From NCBI GenBank assembly GCA_001936135.1, contig CP012817.1, forward strand, positions 1,860,001 through 1,924,000: DNA of 64,000 bases. The letters run 5' to 3'. Origin of the DNA: Saccharomycopsis fibuligera x Saccharomycopsis cf. fibuligera. Lineage: Eukaryota > Ascomycota > Saccharomycetes > Ascoideales > Saccharomycopsidaceae. Made by a program: the position numbers and the translations under genes. The notes beneath the pieces are model-generated. The model was not told the origin of the DNA. It saw nothing but the letters and a program-made list of their open reading frames with translations, and made no database searches. Shown piece by piece: positions 1 to 10,838 of this stretch (positions are counted from its first letter, which is position 1; the number at the start of each line of letters is the position of its first letter).

Positions 1-582
1 TGGTGGGCCCTGAAAAAATGATTGTCCTGATTGTGCTATACCATGACGTTCATTATATTTTAACTGTTGTTGCTGTGTGCTTGAGTATTGAGGCTGGCAT
101 GCTATGCCATCAATAGCTTCTTCTCTCATATGCGTCACTCCGGGGTAATCAGATTGTGGATACTCCGCAATGAATGATTGTTGATGTCGTAAATTTCCAC
201 GAAATCCACTTGGTTGGTGAGGACCATGTCGGCCTGGTCCACGGGAGCCTGGTCCATAGCGGCCTGGCACTATTTGCTGAATGACGGAGTGCTTAATCAT
301 TTTATATGTTGTCTCCCAAAAATGTTTGCCTTCCAACTCGCTCCCGATTCCATTTGAATTGGCACTCAAACCTGCCCCTGGTGAAGGCCGCAGCACCATG
401 AGCGCTTGCGATGATGATTGCCCCACTTGCTTTGATTTTAGCGTAATTTCGTCATAATTTGAATATAACCACAGGATTGTATCATTATTATTATTGTCAC
501 TGTTTTTGTTTTTAATGAGATATAGTAGAGCAAGTAGTGCTATAACACCAATGAAAATGTACTTCTTCTTCACCGACATCAT
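1..582 (-). CDS. Partial type II membrane protein (5' part only)
   Basis: An open frame of 194 codons runs from an ATG at 582 (a second ATG follows directly) to the window edge without a stop, so the 3' part lies outside. The N-terminus has a short basic stretch (MMSVKKK), then a hydrophobic segment at about residues 8-23, then an Asn-rich polar stalk. That is the layout of a signal-anchored Golgi or ER protein. Residues around 100-115 (FWETTYKMIKHSV) faintly recall the start of the luminal domain of Mnn2-type alpha-1,2-mannosyltransferases, but this is a guess. A Gly/Pro/Arg-rich segment and a short Gln run follow. The coding nature is inferred from length and the sensible membrane-anchor start. 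Confidence 0.6.
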   Translation of the reverse strand, partial: MMSVKKKYIFIGVIALLALLYLIKNKNSDNNNNDTILWLYSNYDEITLKSKQVGQSSSQALMVLRPSPGAGLSANSNGIGSELEGKHFWETTYKMIKHSVIQQIVPGRYGPGSRGPGRHGPHQPSGFRGNLRHQQSFIAEYPQSDYPGVTHMREEAIDGIACQPQYSSTQQQQLKYNERHGIAQSGQSFFQGPP

Positions 583-1644
583 GCTTGTATATAAAAATTA
601 CGTTTGGTTTTGCTTTGCTTTGTGTTATTTTGCTTCGTATGTTATCTTATAAACAAGTGAATTGTGAGGACCTATTTTGTGGCTACCCGTACATATCGAT
701 CATTAAGCGCGTATGTTGGAGTTTAGTCTGTTGTGTGTTGTGGTGTGTGATGTCGTGTTTTAGTATCTCGTCTTGTCTTGTCTCAGTTGTTGATTCTCGG
801 AGCAAAATGAAAGCCGTTGGTATAGTATTGTACTAATAATAACAACCGCTAGAGAGCCGCTGTCTCGGCACCTTCGGAGAAAAAGTTGTTTCAATTTAAC
901 TTTTAATTACTTAATGAACTACGGAGAAAGGTCCACTACTACATGACAAACTATGAAAATTATAATGGCAGCAACCTAAAATGATAGTCTGGACTATCAA
1001 CTATATAGGTAAAGAGGAACGCATATATACTATGTGGAGTATATAGTCGGTGGCTAATAAGTTGTCAAGCATAGACAACATGCAATACTAAAATCCTCTA
1101 GATTTAATTTACCCTGTATTTTAAAAATTGAGATGCGACACCTTTTTCAGCCCAGAAAATCTAAATTCAGTTAGATGAGGGCAAAGGACTAAAAAATGTC
1201 TGTAGCCAATTGTTTACTTCCTGGTTGGTTTGTTTATTGTCTTGTGATCCTATAAAAAAAAAAAAAAAAAAAAAATCTGTTTAATTTCCGAAAGGGAAAT
1301 TTCAGCTTTTTCCATTATTGTTAAAAAATCCGGATTTATTGAATTTGCATAGTAAGTTAAGCATGATGACCAAGATTGTGCTGATTTACTAATAACTATT
1401 TAAACGTTTCAACTATCGGCATCTATGAATACCAAAATCAGGATACTTGTAATGTCCATAATATTTTACAGGATAAATTTGACAAAAAAATAGTCCCAGA
1501 AAAAGTCTATAATATACTTATATTTATACCATATAGTAGCAATTAGTGTCTACCTGCGTGGCACTTTGTTAAGCAGCAGTAGCACTTTCTGTCTTTTAGT
1601 ATGTGTACTCTGAAAAGCAGCACTTGGTGAACAAGCAGCGCAAG
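583..1644. other. Intergenic region between two minus-strand genes
   Basis: This AT-rich stretch holds the promoter of the partial gene (near 583-900) and the 3' side of PPM1. A run of 22 A lies at 1254-1275. Short ORFs here lack codon character, and no RNA gene was recognised. Confidence 0.6.
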
Positions 1645-1929
1645 TCACCCGTTGATTCCTTGACTAGCAATCTGCCACTCATTTTGGCTCACCTTTCTAA
1701 TAAACTCCTCAAACATGCCCTCTCCTTTATCATCCTGCTGCTGACAATCATCCCAAACAGCCAAAGAGAGAGAATAATGTCTTGACAATAATGACCATTC
1801 TTCCAATTCATCCAACAACTCAAGTTTAGAAACTCTAACCTTTTCATTTTCTGATATCCAATGATTATAAATAAAATCCATATCATTGACAAATACTTGC
1901 TGTTGCAATGTTATGCTGCCGTTACTGCT

Positions 1930-1964
<35 letters not shown>

Positions 1965-2883
1965 GCTGTAACACCATTTGCAATCTTCGAGCTTGCGCTT
2001 CGACAGTAGGAAACGCCTTCAATGTTGGAATAGAAATTCCCCTAGATTTCAAATTATCAATCATAACGTTCCCAAAATTGTCATTCAAGCTCATTGGCTC
2101 GTATACTACGATTGCTCCCTTAGCTATATGCTTAGAAAATTGGGCGAGGATCTCATTTGTAAGCTGGGGTTCAATGTAGCATAGGACACACTCGCTAAGT
2201 ACAAGAGTTGGCAAACTAGCATCCAAATACTCACTTTGAGTTAGGAATGACTCAAGGTTGCTGATTTGTCGCAAGTCTAGCGCAATTAAGTGATAGTTTG
2301 ATGTATGGATGTCTTTTGGGTAGTTAAGCACATCTGTTTCAAATTGTTGTTGCAAGTTGGTGGATAACTCTGATGGTAATAATAGTGAGGACAATTCAGG
2401 GTCATTAGCGATAACTGCGGATTTCAATTTTGTAGATTCCGGAAGATCAATTTCAATGTATTTTAAACCCAGGTGTTGTGGTAATAGTTTGAAGACTCTA
2501 GTATCTGACCCAGCACCCAAGGACACAATCTGGCAAGTGGGGACCTCACCAGTGGTAATATTTCGATGGAACGTTTTAAGAAACTTGTCAATGATATTGT
2601 TGATTGCCACTGTCCTAAGATACGTGCCTCTATTAATAACTGGATACTTAGACAACAACGCACTAGTAGAAAACTTCAGCGATAAAACTCGTTTGGTAGA
2701 CAATGACGCGCCATTGTCCCTGTTGAAGCGAGGGAGACATGTCTGGATACCGTTAACAAAGTTGTGAGCATGGCTATCGCTGAGATAATGTTTGAGGACA
2801 CAAGAACAGCGGGAAGAAAGAGCATCAAAGTCGGTGTAGCGAATGATTCTGTCCTTGCGCTCAGCAGGATTGGGGAATTGCAT
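1645..2883 (-). CDS. PPM1: Leucine carboxyl methyltransferase 1 (PP2A methyltransferase Ppm1)
   Basis: Ppm1 methylates the C-terminal leucine of the PP2A catalytic subunit using S-adenosylmethionine, which favours assembly of certain PP2A holoenzymes in the cytosol. The protein is about 412 residues. Near the N-terminus it has the family signature DRIIRYTDFDALSSR, then RGTYLRT at about residues 85-91, and the AdoMet-binding loop VSLGAGSDTR near 120-129. The acidic motif YIEIDLPE and the LSECVLCYIEP segment follow in family order. A run of about 14 Gln near residues 305-320 is inserted before the C-terminal part and is absent from the 328-residue S. cerevisiae protein. I chose the ATG at 2883; the frame is open further upstream but has no ATG, and the family homology starts right after 2883. 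Confidence 0.93.
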
Positions 2884-3201
2884 TTGGTGTATCTTGTACC
2901 GGCTTGTTTTCTGACTGTTCGGTGTGACCTGTGTATCCGTATTATTCAATATCTTGTATCTATATATGTAATCTCATAGTTTTTAGTATATTCAGTACAT
3001 TCTTCATCTGCTTTCAGTAACTCAAAAAATCATCATCGCCACCGTCAAAATTAACTTACAGAGGCAGCGTCACATGACATATATACAGAACAGCCCCCGG
3101 ATGCCAGCATACTCTTCAGGCTACATATTCAAAACAAAACATGTAGGTTAAGTCTTCTTTCTATCATAACAAAAATATATTGAGCAGTCAAACACTAAAC
3201 T

Positions 3202-5109
3202 TTAATCTTTCTTTACTTTGATAAATGCTTGGAAAATCGAATTCTGCGCTCCCTGCGGCTTCTTGACCCATCTTCCTAATCTGTGCTCTTTGGCTACTGT
3301 AGCAAACACCCCAATCACTTTACCACTTTCACCAGCTTTGCCAGCTTTATCAGCTTTGCCAGCTTTAGCATCACCACTTACCTGTGGTACCGACTCTGAA
3401 GAGTACTTTTCCACTTCAAATGCTTTGATTGCCGTAACAAACCCCTTAGCACCTTTCAACTCATACAATAATGTAAATTTCTTCAAACTTTCTTCAACTT
3501 GCCAAACTTTGAGCACACCGTTCCATGACCCAGTTATGAATAAGTTACTGTATGGAATCGCACAAACTGCAGTAATCCAATACGGTTGTTGTGGTGGGAT
3601 ATACCTGTTAATGTTTTGTTGATTATCATCACCGTCTTCCATCAAGCTATTCACGTCATTGATATAGTCGGCATCACCGGTATATTGTTCAAGTGTAAGT
3701 GATGGCACATTCCCGTGAGCTTTATACGCCACATAAATTGGCTTTTTCTTTTGAGTAGTCCAGAGACTAACATTCCCATTATCAGAGCCAGTGACAAAAT
3801 GTTTAGAGTCAAGCATCGCCACACATTCCAAACTTCCTTCTTTGACAAACTGCTGCTGGAGAGCTTGCTTAGTATCATTATTAGCCATAACTTTACCAGC
3901 ATTTTCCTTCATGTAACTATTGTAAAATTTTTCAAAGTTAATGTTACTGTTAAAAGTCAATCTTGTTTGTTCAGGAATTTTCCAAAACATTGCACTGCGG
4001 TCACGGAGTCCCACCGTGACGCAACGTTCTTGCGCTAAGGCGTCGATATCAACAATTGCATCCTGATGGCCAAAAAGGGTATCGATGAGGGCAAATTGGT
4101 TCACGTTATAAATTCTGATTTTCAAATCGCTGCTAGCAACGTACAATTCACTAGTATTTTCCCGAAACACAATTGCGTTAATAATGGCATTTTTATGAGA
4201 AAGCGGAATTTTTTTGAGAAGGGACAAATTGGCAGTATCCCAAATGCATATGCTTTTGTCCTTGCTGCCAGTAACAACAAATTTGCCATTTGGACTTACT
4301 GCCACACAAGTGATTTCGTCACTATGATATTCACGCTCCTCCTCATCATTATCATTATTATCATAATTATTGTTATTCCTATTCTTTTTACTGCGCTTTT
4401 TGGTTGACAATTTCGAATTCTTTTGCATATTTACATATTTGAGCTTCCTTGGAGGTTTCAGTAAATTGGAAATATCATACTTGACCAAAAGCAAGCTTTT
4501 AGAAACCACATACAAGTAAGGATAATGCACCGCAACTCCCGTTGGATTCATCAAGTATCCGTTACATTCAGTATTGATGATCTTCTTTTTAGCAAAATTG
4601 AGTCTTGACAGAGTATACCATTTGTAAATGTATCCTTTTTGCTCCACCGCGTCATACTGCAATCTGCGAGCAATGATATCATTGTCTAAATCTTTAGCAT
4701 CAAATGTATAGTCAATAAGTCCCGTAGTGTCAACATCGTCGCCGTAATTGCTTTCTTTGACGAACCCATCGGTAGCATCACCAGTAATGCCATTTTCTTC
4801 TTGTTTCAAGTTGGCAATGTATTGTTTGGCTAAACGACGTCTACGCTCAGTTTTAGATTCTTCTTTGAATTCTGTATCACTGTCCAAATCACTTTCATGC
4901 TCATTCTGCTGTTGCTGCTGTTTTTGTCTCTTGGAACTGGACTGATTGTCGGAATCATATTCATCACTGTCTATTTCTTCATCTTGGGCAGCAGCGCTGG
5001 ATTTTGATGCTGATCTTTTAGATCTCTGCTGCTGTTGCTGCTTCTGCTGTTGCTGGGAGGTCGATCTTCTCTTGCGCTTTGGCTCTGACAAGAACGGGTC
5101 ATTAATCAT
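3202..5109 (-). CDS. RRP9: U3 snoRNP WD40 protein Rrp9 (U3-55K)
   Basis: Rrp9 is the U3-specific protein of the box C/D snoRNP that directs early pre-rRNA cleavages in the nucleolus. The 635-residue product begins MINDPFLSEPKRKRRS, the family start with a basic nuclear-localisation stretch. An acidic, Gln- and Lys-rich linker follows, then a helical conserved region (RRLAKQYIANLKQEENG, about residues 90-105). A WD40 propeller begins at about residue 265, with units such as VVTGSKDKSICIWD, FVTGSDNGNVSLW and FITGSWNGVLKVWQ. It is slightly longer than the 573-residue yeast protein because of polyQ and Asn/Asp-rich inserts. A full RRPE element lies about 90 bp upstream. The ATG at 5109 is the only sensible start. 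Confidence 0.93.
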   Translation of the reverse strand: MINDPFLSEPKRKRRSTSQQQQKQQQQQRSKRSASKSSAAAQDEEIDSDEYDSDNQSSSKRQKQQQQQNEHESDLDSDTEFKEESKTERRRRLAKQYIANLKQEENGITGDATDGFVKESNYGDDVDTTGLIDYTFDAKDLDNDIIARRLQYDAVEQKGYIYKWYTLSRLNFAKKKIINTECNGYLMNPTGVAVHYPYLYVVSKSLLLVKYDISNLLKPPRKLKYVNMQKNSKLSTKKRSKKNRNNNNYDNNDNDEEEREYHSDEITCVAVSPNGKFVVTGSKDKSICIWDTANLSLLKKIPLSHKNAIINAIVFRENTSELYVASSDLKIRIYNVNQFALIDTLFGHQDAIVDIDALAQERCVTVGLRDRSAMFWKIPEQTRLTFNSNINFEKFYNSYMKENAGKVMANNDTKQALQQQFVKEGSLECVAMLDSKHFVTGSDNGNVSLWTTQKKKPIYVAYKAHGNVPSLTLEQYTGDADYINDVNSLMEDGDDNQQNINRYIPPQQPYWITAVCAIPYSNLFITGSWNGVLKVWQVEESLKKFTLLYELKGAKGFVTAIKAFEVEKYSSESVPQVSGDAKAGKADKAGKAGESGKVIGVFATVAKEHRLGRWVKKPQGAQNSIFQAFIKVKKD

Positions 5110-5905
5110 CGTGGATGGTGCTCTATGTATTTTGTACGTGATGTAGATGGCGACGTAGACGATAACGATGATGTTCAGTACTTACGAGCTCTTAAAATTT
5201 TTCACTATAAACAGAAATAAAGAAAAATAAAAAAATAAAAAATAAAAAAAAAAATTTTTGAATTCATCTCATCTTGCACGTGGACCATGCATCCTATGGC
5301 ATTTTGGTGCATATCATAACGCACTATCAACAGTAAACCGTAACAAAAACAACAATCCATAAAACATATATATATATATGTTGCAAATTTACATGAAAAA
5401 CAGTGCCTTTTTCTCAAAAAAAAATAAGGGTGGTTGCTATAAAATGCCATCCACTTACTAGTAAGCCAAGTTTTTGGAGGCAAAGAATGTCGGCCTGTTG
5501 CCTCAATAGTATATAAAGTAAAGAGAAAATTGAGTTGTTCCATGTAAGGGAAACTCAAGTAAGTGAAAGCTTAGCTATTATCAACAGAAATACATGGGGT
5601 GCTCATAATTCAAACAAATTATCCGATTTTTTATCGCAGTCGTAAACAAAAAGTAGAAAGAATACTTAAGAGCAAGAAAAAATAATTGTGCTTTGCCCTT
5701 TTACAATTAGTTTGATGAAAGCAGAAAAACAGTAAGTTCAAGTTCTAGTTTAATTTTAATATTAATGATTATTCATTAGTCAACATTAACAGAACGGCAA
5801 ACAACGCCAACGTGCATACTCATACTTTTACTTATACATAAATAAGATCATCCAAACATAGCCGCATACTTTAAGCAAAAAAATCTAAACAAACAGGTAC
5901 CACTT
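5110..5905. other. Intergenic region: RRP9 promoter and 3' side of the Psp2-like gene
   Basis: The stretch is AT-rich. A perfect RRPE lies at 5194-5204, a second A/T run at about 5245-5260, and a short (TA) run near 5368-5378. No further gene was seen; the 117-codon minus-strand ORF at 5205-5558 has a non-coding composition. Confidence 0.6.
5194..5204 (-). promoter_or_regulatory. RRPE element upstream of RRP9
   Basis: Read on the minus strand the site is TGAAAAATTTT, the ribosomal RNA processing element typical of ribosome-biogenesis promoters (bound by Stb3 in S. cerevisiae). It lies about 85-95 bp upstream of the RRP9 ATG. Confidence 0.65.
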
Positions 5906-8900
5906 TTAGTCACTGGACTTTTCATCGCCACCGCCACTATAATTATTATTTTTATGATTGAATACAGTAGTCTTTGCCAAATATGCGCCAAATGACATAC
6001 CTCTTCCACTTCTTCCACCTCTTCCGCTTCTTCCACCTCTACCACCTCCTCTTGCACCGCCTCTTGCACCTCTTGCTCTACCTTTTAAAGAATCTCTTCT
6101 GCTATTGAAATTGCCAGAAGATGGCTGTCTCCGAAGGCCAGTTTCACCACCATTACCATTAGGTTTTTCATTAGGCTCGACAGTATCATTACTATCTCCA
6201 GTAACAGACCCCTTTCTGGAGAACCTAACACTCGACTCCTTGTTCTCTTTGATAGGAGCAGAAGTAGGAACAGAAGTAGGAATAGAAGTAGAAGCCGAGA
6301 TTGTTACAGCATCTTCAAGGTTTGATTTCGCATCTTTACCATTCTCAACATCATCCCGTTGTTGTGGCTTCAGCTTGAATTCTCTTTCAGTTTTAGCCGG
6401 TTCAGCAGCATGGTTACTGGCAAGGTGCTTTCTTTGAGGCGTGTATACGTCATGTCTTGCATTGTTTCTTCCACCTCTTCTTTTAGTATGTCTTCTTCTA
6501 TTGACTGATTTACGAGTTTCAGCCTCGTTATCAAAACTCACCGGCAACTGTACTGGTGATGGCATGTCAGTTGAAGGCACTTCAGTAGCTGTAGGTATGG
6601 TAGAGCTTCCCGTCTTTGCACTACTACCTTTCTTTCCTTCATCGAGTTTTGATCCCATTTCTTTAGAGTTGTTATTTTCCCTCTTAGCTCTGTATGAACC
6701 ATTTCCTTGTTTGGCTTTACTATAACGACGCAGAGTTCCTAAACTATCTTCTTTACTTTTGTTTGGCTTAGTGCTTATTGGACGGTTTATTTTGGAATCG
6801 GTGGATTCAACATTTTCCTGTACTGGCGAACTTTTGTCATTGATTTTGGTACGATTTTTTTGTTCTTGGGATTTTCTACCAGATGACTGTCTACCATTTT
6901 TTCTGCTTTGTGCCTGTGGTTGGTTGTCACTCTGCCCAGCAATTGTCCCAGGCTTTTGTTTCTCTTGAGGCTGCTGCAAGTTTTCCTCTACTGCTTGTTG
7001 AGCTGATTTTTCCTCCGAGTTCTCTTCCGGTCTTTTTAAAATAGCAGAAACCTTCAGCAGTACCGGACGAACACTCTTACTAGTGTTTTGCTTTGCTTCT
7101 TCTGCTGCTTCTGATAATGCTGCCGCTGCTTCTGGCGCTACCACTTTAGATTTTTTCACCATATCCCATGGATTAGTTTTTGGTACTGGGCTTGGCTTAT
7201 ATTGATTTTTCAATTTTTCCGCTTCTCTCTTTTCTTTTTCTTTTTCTTTTTCTTTTTCTTTTTCACCTTCTTCTTTTGTTTTAATGTCTTCCTCGTCATT
7301 TTTATCTTTGTTGCTTTGTTGTGGTGTACTAATTGTTTCAACTTGCTCTCCACTAGTAATCTCAGCATTGCTGTGATCCTTGTTGGCGTCAGCAGTGCTC
7401 TGTGATTTCAGCACCACTTTAGCTGCAGGCGATGGTTGTGGTGATTCTTTAGTCGAGCCTCGTTTCAAGATAGTTGGTTTAAAGAAACGTTTACCATCTT
7501 TTGCAGATGCTTCTGGTGTTGAAGCTGAAGCTTCGGAAACTTCTGGTGCTTCTGGAACTTCTGATTCCGGTGATGGTGATGGTGATGGTGCCTGCGCTGA
7601 AGCATTTGAAGACATTGTAGTATTTGATGGTGGATATCTCTTTTGTTCAGCAGGCTTCGTTAATAGTTTCGCACTAACAGTTGAAGCATGACTAGCAAGG
7701 GGAGCATTATTAGGCAAAGTAGGGCTAACAGATGCACTTGGAGTATTTGAATGTGACGACGATGATGACGGTTTGAGTTGATTTCTAACCACTGAAGAAT
7801 ATGAGATTCCTGGAGATACAGTAGCAGTGGATGAACTGGATTTATTGTTATTTGAATCTCTAATATTTGATTGTGATCTATTAGTTGGGGTAGCGGTTTT
7901 TTGTAAAACTAATCGTGGTGCTTTTTTGGGCTTTGCAGTATTATTCCTTGAATGTTCACCTGTTGTTTCTGCCGAAGAGAACAGACTCATCAGATTCTCT
8001 TTGCTTGTCTTGTTACCATTCAATAACTCTTTTTGTTGTAAAGATTTTAGTTCTTCTTCATTGATACCTAATTGGTAAGTAGTGGCATTGATTGCATGCT
8101 TGTTTACCAATTTTTCAATTTCAAGTTCTTTAGACAAGGTATCCACTGGTTTAGCATTTCCAAAAGGATTTGGTTTCGGTTTGTGCACTATTGGTGGCTG
8201 CGGCTGCGGTTGCGGTTGTGAGTGCGGGTGCGACACCGGGTGAGGATGTGGATGTGGTACTGCGGCCACTGCGGCAGCTATAGCGGCTACTGATGGGTTA
8301 GATATGATTGAGTTTGATCTTGATCTACCAAAATTGGTAGAGGAGCTATTTGAAGTTATTTTGTGTAACCCAGCAGTAGAGTCTCTGGAACTCATTGAAG
8401 TCCTTCTGCTCAACTGTTGTTGACGTACATAATTGGAGTAAGCATGTGTAATACTTGCTTGATAATCATTGGAAACTTGGTAATTTTTGAAGTCATCAAA
8501 TTGAGCCAAAGTAATATGGACTCGGTCATCTTGGTTCGCCAATTTTTCTGTTTCTGTAGATTTGTCATATCTTATTTTGATGCCGTTTAAGTAATCGTTG
8601 TAGTTTATAATATCGCGATTGAAAACTTGTTGGTCATTCCACATCAATGCAAGATTTAAATCAAGCAAGTCTTGAAATTCCACAAAAGCGACTTTTTTAT
8701 GAGTAGCAACGCCAATATTTGGCAGAATATCCGGATCGGTGATTTCCCAAAAAAGTTTGAACTTCTTCAACCTGATACCCTTGCCATGCTGGTAATGAAC
8801 TCTGAAATAGAATTGGTGCTGTTCTATGAAGGGAGGAAAGCTGCCAATAATATCCAAATAATTATTGAACAATTTGAGTAGCAAGTCGTTGTTGAAATCG

Positions 8901-9496
8901 GTAGATAGATTAGAAAGTTTGGCAATAAACGGAGGAGCTTGTTGGAAAGGTAACTGAGGAGGAGGAGCTCTAGTATCAATGGCAAAGTGAGAATCAGGCC
9001 GAGGTATACGACTCTGATCCAACAGATTCAAATTGTGCTTGTGAAAGTTGTAAACGTTGTCGCTATTTTCATGGTGGTAGTCATGGTGGTGGTGACTACG
9101 GCTCCTCCAATTGTCCTCTAAGTGGTTGTCCTGTTCGTGCAATTGGTTTTCTGTATTGGTTAGTCAGTTGCCCGAGTCGTTGTTCTCGAAAAGTAGAAGT
9201 TAGTACTTACGTATAGGAACGCTGATGGAGGATATATCGAAATCGTCATCAGCCCAAGAGCCACCCAATGCTAAGAGGTGTTAGTGAGTTACAATTGAAC
9301 TGCGCAGCCTTTGTATTGGAAGAAAGAAAGAAAGCAAGAAAAAGAGCACATTGAAGAAGAAGCGAAAAAGCTTATCATGGATGGATCAAAACAAAGCAAA
9401 TCAAAACAATTCAAATCAAAACAATTCAAATCAAAACAATTCAAATCAAAACAATTCAAAACACATACAATCGGTGTAGAACTCCAGAAGAGACAT
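5906..9496 (-). CDS. Psp2/eIF4B-like RGG RNA-binding protein, three exons
   Basis: The spliced gene reads complement(join(5906..9150, 9211..9270, 9469..9496)). Exon 1 encodes MSLLEFYTD. Exon 2 adds LGGSWADDDFDISSISVP. The large exon encodes the remaining roughly 1080 residues. The assembled N-terminus (short acidic helix, then W-D/E-E/D-D) matches the starts of S. cerevisiae Psp2 and eIF4B/Tif3. An RRM-like region follows at about residues 75-220. A long disordered Ser/Lys/Glu-rich middle comes next, and a C-terminal RGG box ([15 protein letters not shown]) completes it. Psp2 and eIF4B bind mRNA and influence translation. Phase is preserved across both junctions, and each intron has a clear donor, branch site and acceptor. 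Without the two small exons the large frame has only a TTG near its start. The assignment to Psp2 rather than Tif3 is uncertain. Confidence 0.8.
9151..9210 (-). other. Intron 2 of the Psp2-like gene (60 bp)
   Basis: On the minus strand the intron opens with GTAAGT, has a branch-like TGACTAAC and closes with CAATACAG. It is very short, and removing it keeps the frame (ATA C / AA AAC). Confidence 0.85.
9271..9468 (-). other. Intron 1 of the Psp2-like gene (198 bp)
   Basis: The donor is GTATGT, the branch-like site is CACTAAC and the acceptor is CCTCTTAG. About one third of the intron is a 15-bp tandem repeat (9397-9461). Confidence 0.85.
9397..9461. repeat. 15-bp tandem repeat inside intron 1
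   Basis: About four and a third copies of TCAAATCAAAACAAT lie head to tail. The array is wholly inside intron 1 of the Psp2-like gene, so copy-number change would alter intron length but not protein. Confidence 0.85.
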
Positions 9497-10106
9497 TTTA
9501 TTTTTTTTCTGAGCTAGCATCCGTAACGTTAGTATACCGCTGTTTGTATCACTCGAATTGCATTGGCAAAAGCAAGTTGAAGGGGAGCTGTGCTGTCAGG
9601 CATTACCAGCTTGACATCACAAGACAGCCGTCCTCGACTTTTCTTCCTTCTCTGGAGCTGGACATACACATAACGCAAGACTGTTTATTTACTGAGTGCG
9701 GCAATTGAAACCTAGTTTCCGAGGCTGTGGTGTTTGCACAACTGACAGGTATCGAATATCAAAAAGCAGATGTCTTCAGATTGGGCTCTGTCTGCGAGTG
9801 GCGAGTGTCTGGTGCTGCTGTGCTGTGTTGTGTTGTGTTGTTATAGCTGTTGATCCCTTAATTGTTTGATGCCATTTCTGTTCTAAGCGGTTTCCTTTCT
9901 TTCTTTCTTTGCCGTAAAACACAAACAACTGGAATGCATCACGTGGCTCACGTGGGACACGTGAGCCACGAAAACAAACAAACAAAAATGAGCAGCAAGT
10001 ACCAAATATCCATATACACTTGTACACTTGTACACTTGTAAACTTGCCCATCTGGACACTTGTATGCTTATAGACATAGGCCATTTCGCACAACCAGCGC
10101 GCCCTG
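9497..10106. other. Divergent promoter region between the Psp2-like gene and GPI19
   Basis: The region contains the triple CACGTG cluster at 9940-9970 and a decamer-type repeat of TACACTTG at about 10018-10047. No gene was seen. GC content is higher than in most intergenic DNA of the window. Confidence 0.6.
9940..9970. promoter_or_regulatory. Three CACGTG E-boxes, two inside a 13-bp inverted repeat
   Basis: CACGTG occurs at 9940, 9949 and 9958, exactly 9 bp apart. Positions 9942-9954 and 9958-9970 are perfect inverted repeats (CGTGGCTCACGTG) around GGA. CACGTG is the core site of Cbf1/Pho4-type bHLH factors. The cluster is about 140-165 bp before the GPI19 ATG. Confidence 0.6.
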
Positions 10107-10838
10107 ATGATCCTCAACAACATCTACGCCTCCTTTTCTCTGCCTAATCTTGTCCCCTCCATTCTCCCCTCCGCGTCTGCCTCCGCTGCCGGCCGCTCGA
10201 AGGACAGCGGTGATGACGGCGCCTCGCCAACCGCAAAGAACAAAACCGCCAGCAGCGCCAGCAGCGTCAGCAGCGCCAGCAGCAGCAGCAGACACATCTA
10301 CGAATACGAGGACATCCTCAAGAAGAAAAACAATATCAACTACAGCATAAGCGACATTCTCGCCCGCGAGTCCGATGTCATTGTGTCCAACAAGATCACC
10401 TCAAAGACAGAGTACAATGGGTTCGCCATTCACTTACTCTCAATCTGCAGCATTGTGGTTTGGCTAACGTGGTCGATGGTTCCGCGCGCCTGGTTTGAAT
10501 CTGTGGGAATATACTACTATCCTGATCGGTGGTGGCAGTTGGCGATTTCCAGCTACGTGCTAATGGCGATGATCTACATATATGTCGGGCTCGCGTTGTA
10601 CAATATTGAGGTGAAGGCGGTTGAGTTGGACGATATCCGGAATATTGTCGACGAGCACGCGGTGGTTTCAACCAGTTTCAGTTACGATGAGAAGAAGCAG
10701 CTGTTGAAGGGCGCAGGCGAAGACCGGATTGACTTGGATGACGACCAGTACTTGTGGCGGCCCACTAGCGGGGTGTGGGACTTGCCCATAACCACGGTTT
10801 CGAAAGTGTTGTATTCTGACTATGGCGATGAGCGATAA
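10107..10838 (+). CDS. GPI19: GPI-GlcNAc transferase subunit Gpi19 (PIG-P)
   Basis: Gpi19/PIG-P is a small subunit of the ER complex that transfers GlcNAc to phosphatidylinositol, the first step of GPI-anchor synthesis. The product is 243 residues. The first 70 or so are Ser/Ala-rich and poorly conserved. The PIG-P domain spans about residues 100-225. It has a first membrane segment (LLSICSIVVWLTWSMVP), the hallmark WFESVGIYYYPDRWWQLA, a second membrane segment (ISSYVLMAMIYIYVGLALYNI) and a cytosolic tail ending in WDLPITTVSKVLY. It is longer than S. cerevisiae Gpi19 (140 residues) because of the N-terminal extension. The last codons and the stop lie inside a heptamer tandem array. Confidence 0.92.
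   Translation: MILNNIYASFSLPNLVPSILPSASASAAGRSKDSGDDGASPTAKNKTASSASSVSSASSSSRHIYEYEDILKKKNNINYSISDILARESDVIVSNKITSKTEYNGFAIHLLSICSIVVWLTWSMVPRAWFESVGIYYYPDRWWQLAISSYVLMAMIYIYVGLALYNIEVKAVELDDIRNIVDEHAVVSTSFSYDEKKQLLKGAGEDRIDLDDDQYLWRPTSGVWDLPITTVSKVLYSDYGDER

Noticed and set aside
5110-5190. GTAAGT-like donor upstream of RRP9 suggesting a 5' intron
   Set aside because: No branch site or acceptor precedes the ATG, and RRP9 already starts with its family N-terminus.
5205-5558. 117-codon minus-strand ORF upstream of RRP9
   Set aside because: Phe/Tyr-rich composition from AT-rich DNA, it overlaps the RRP9 promoter, and no family resemblance.
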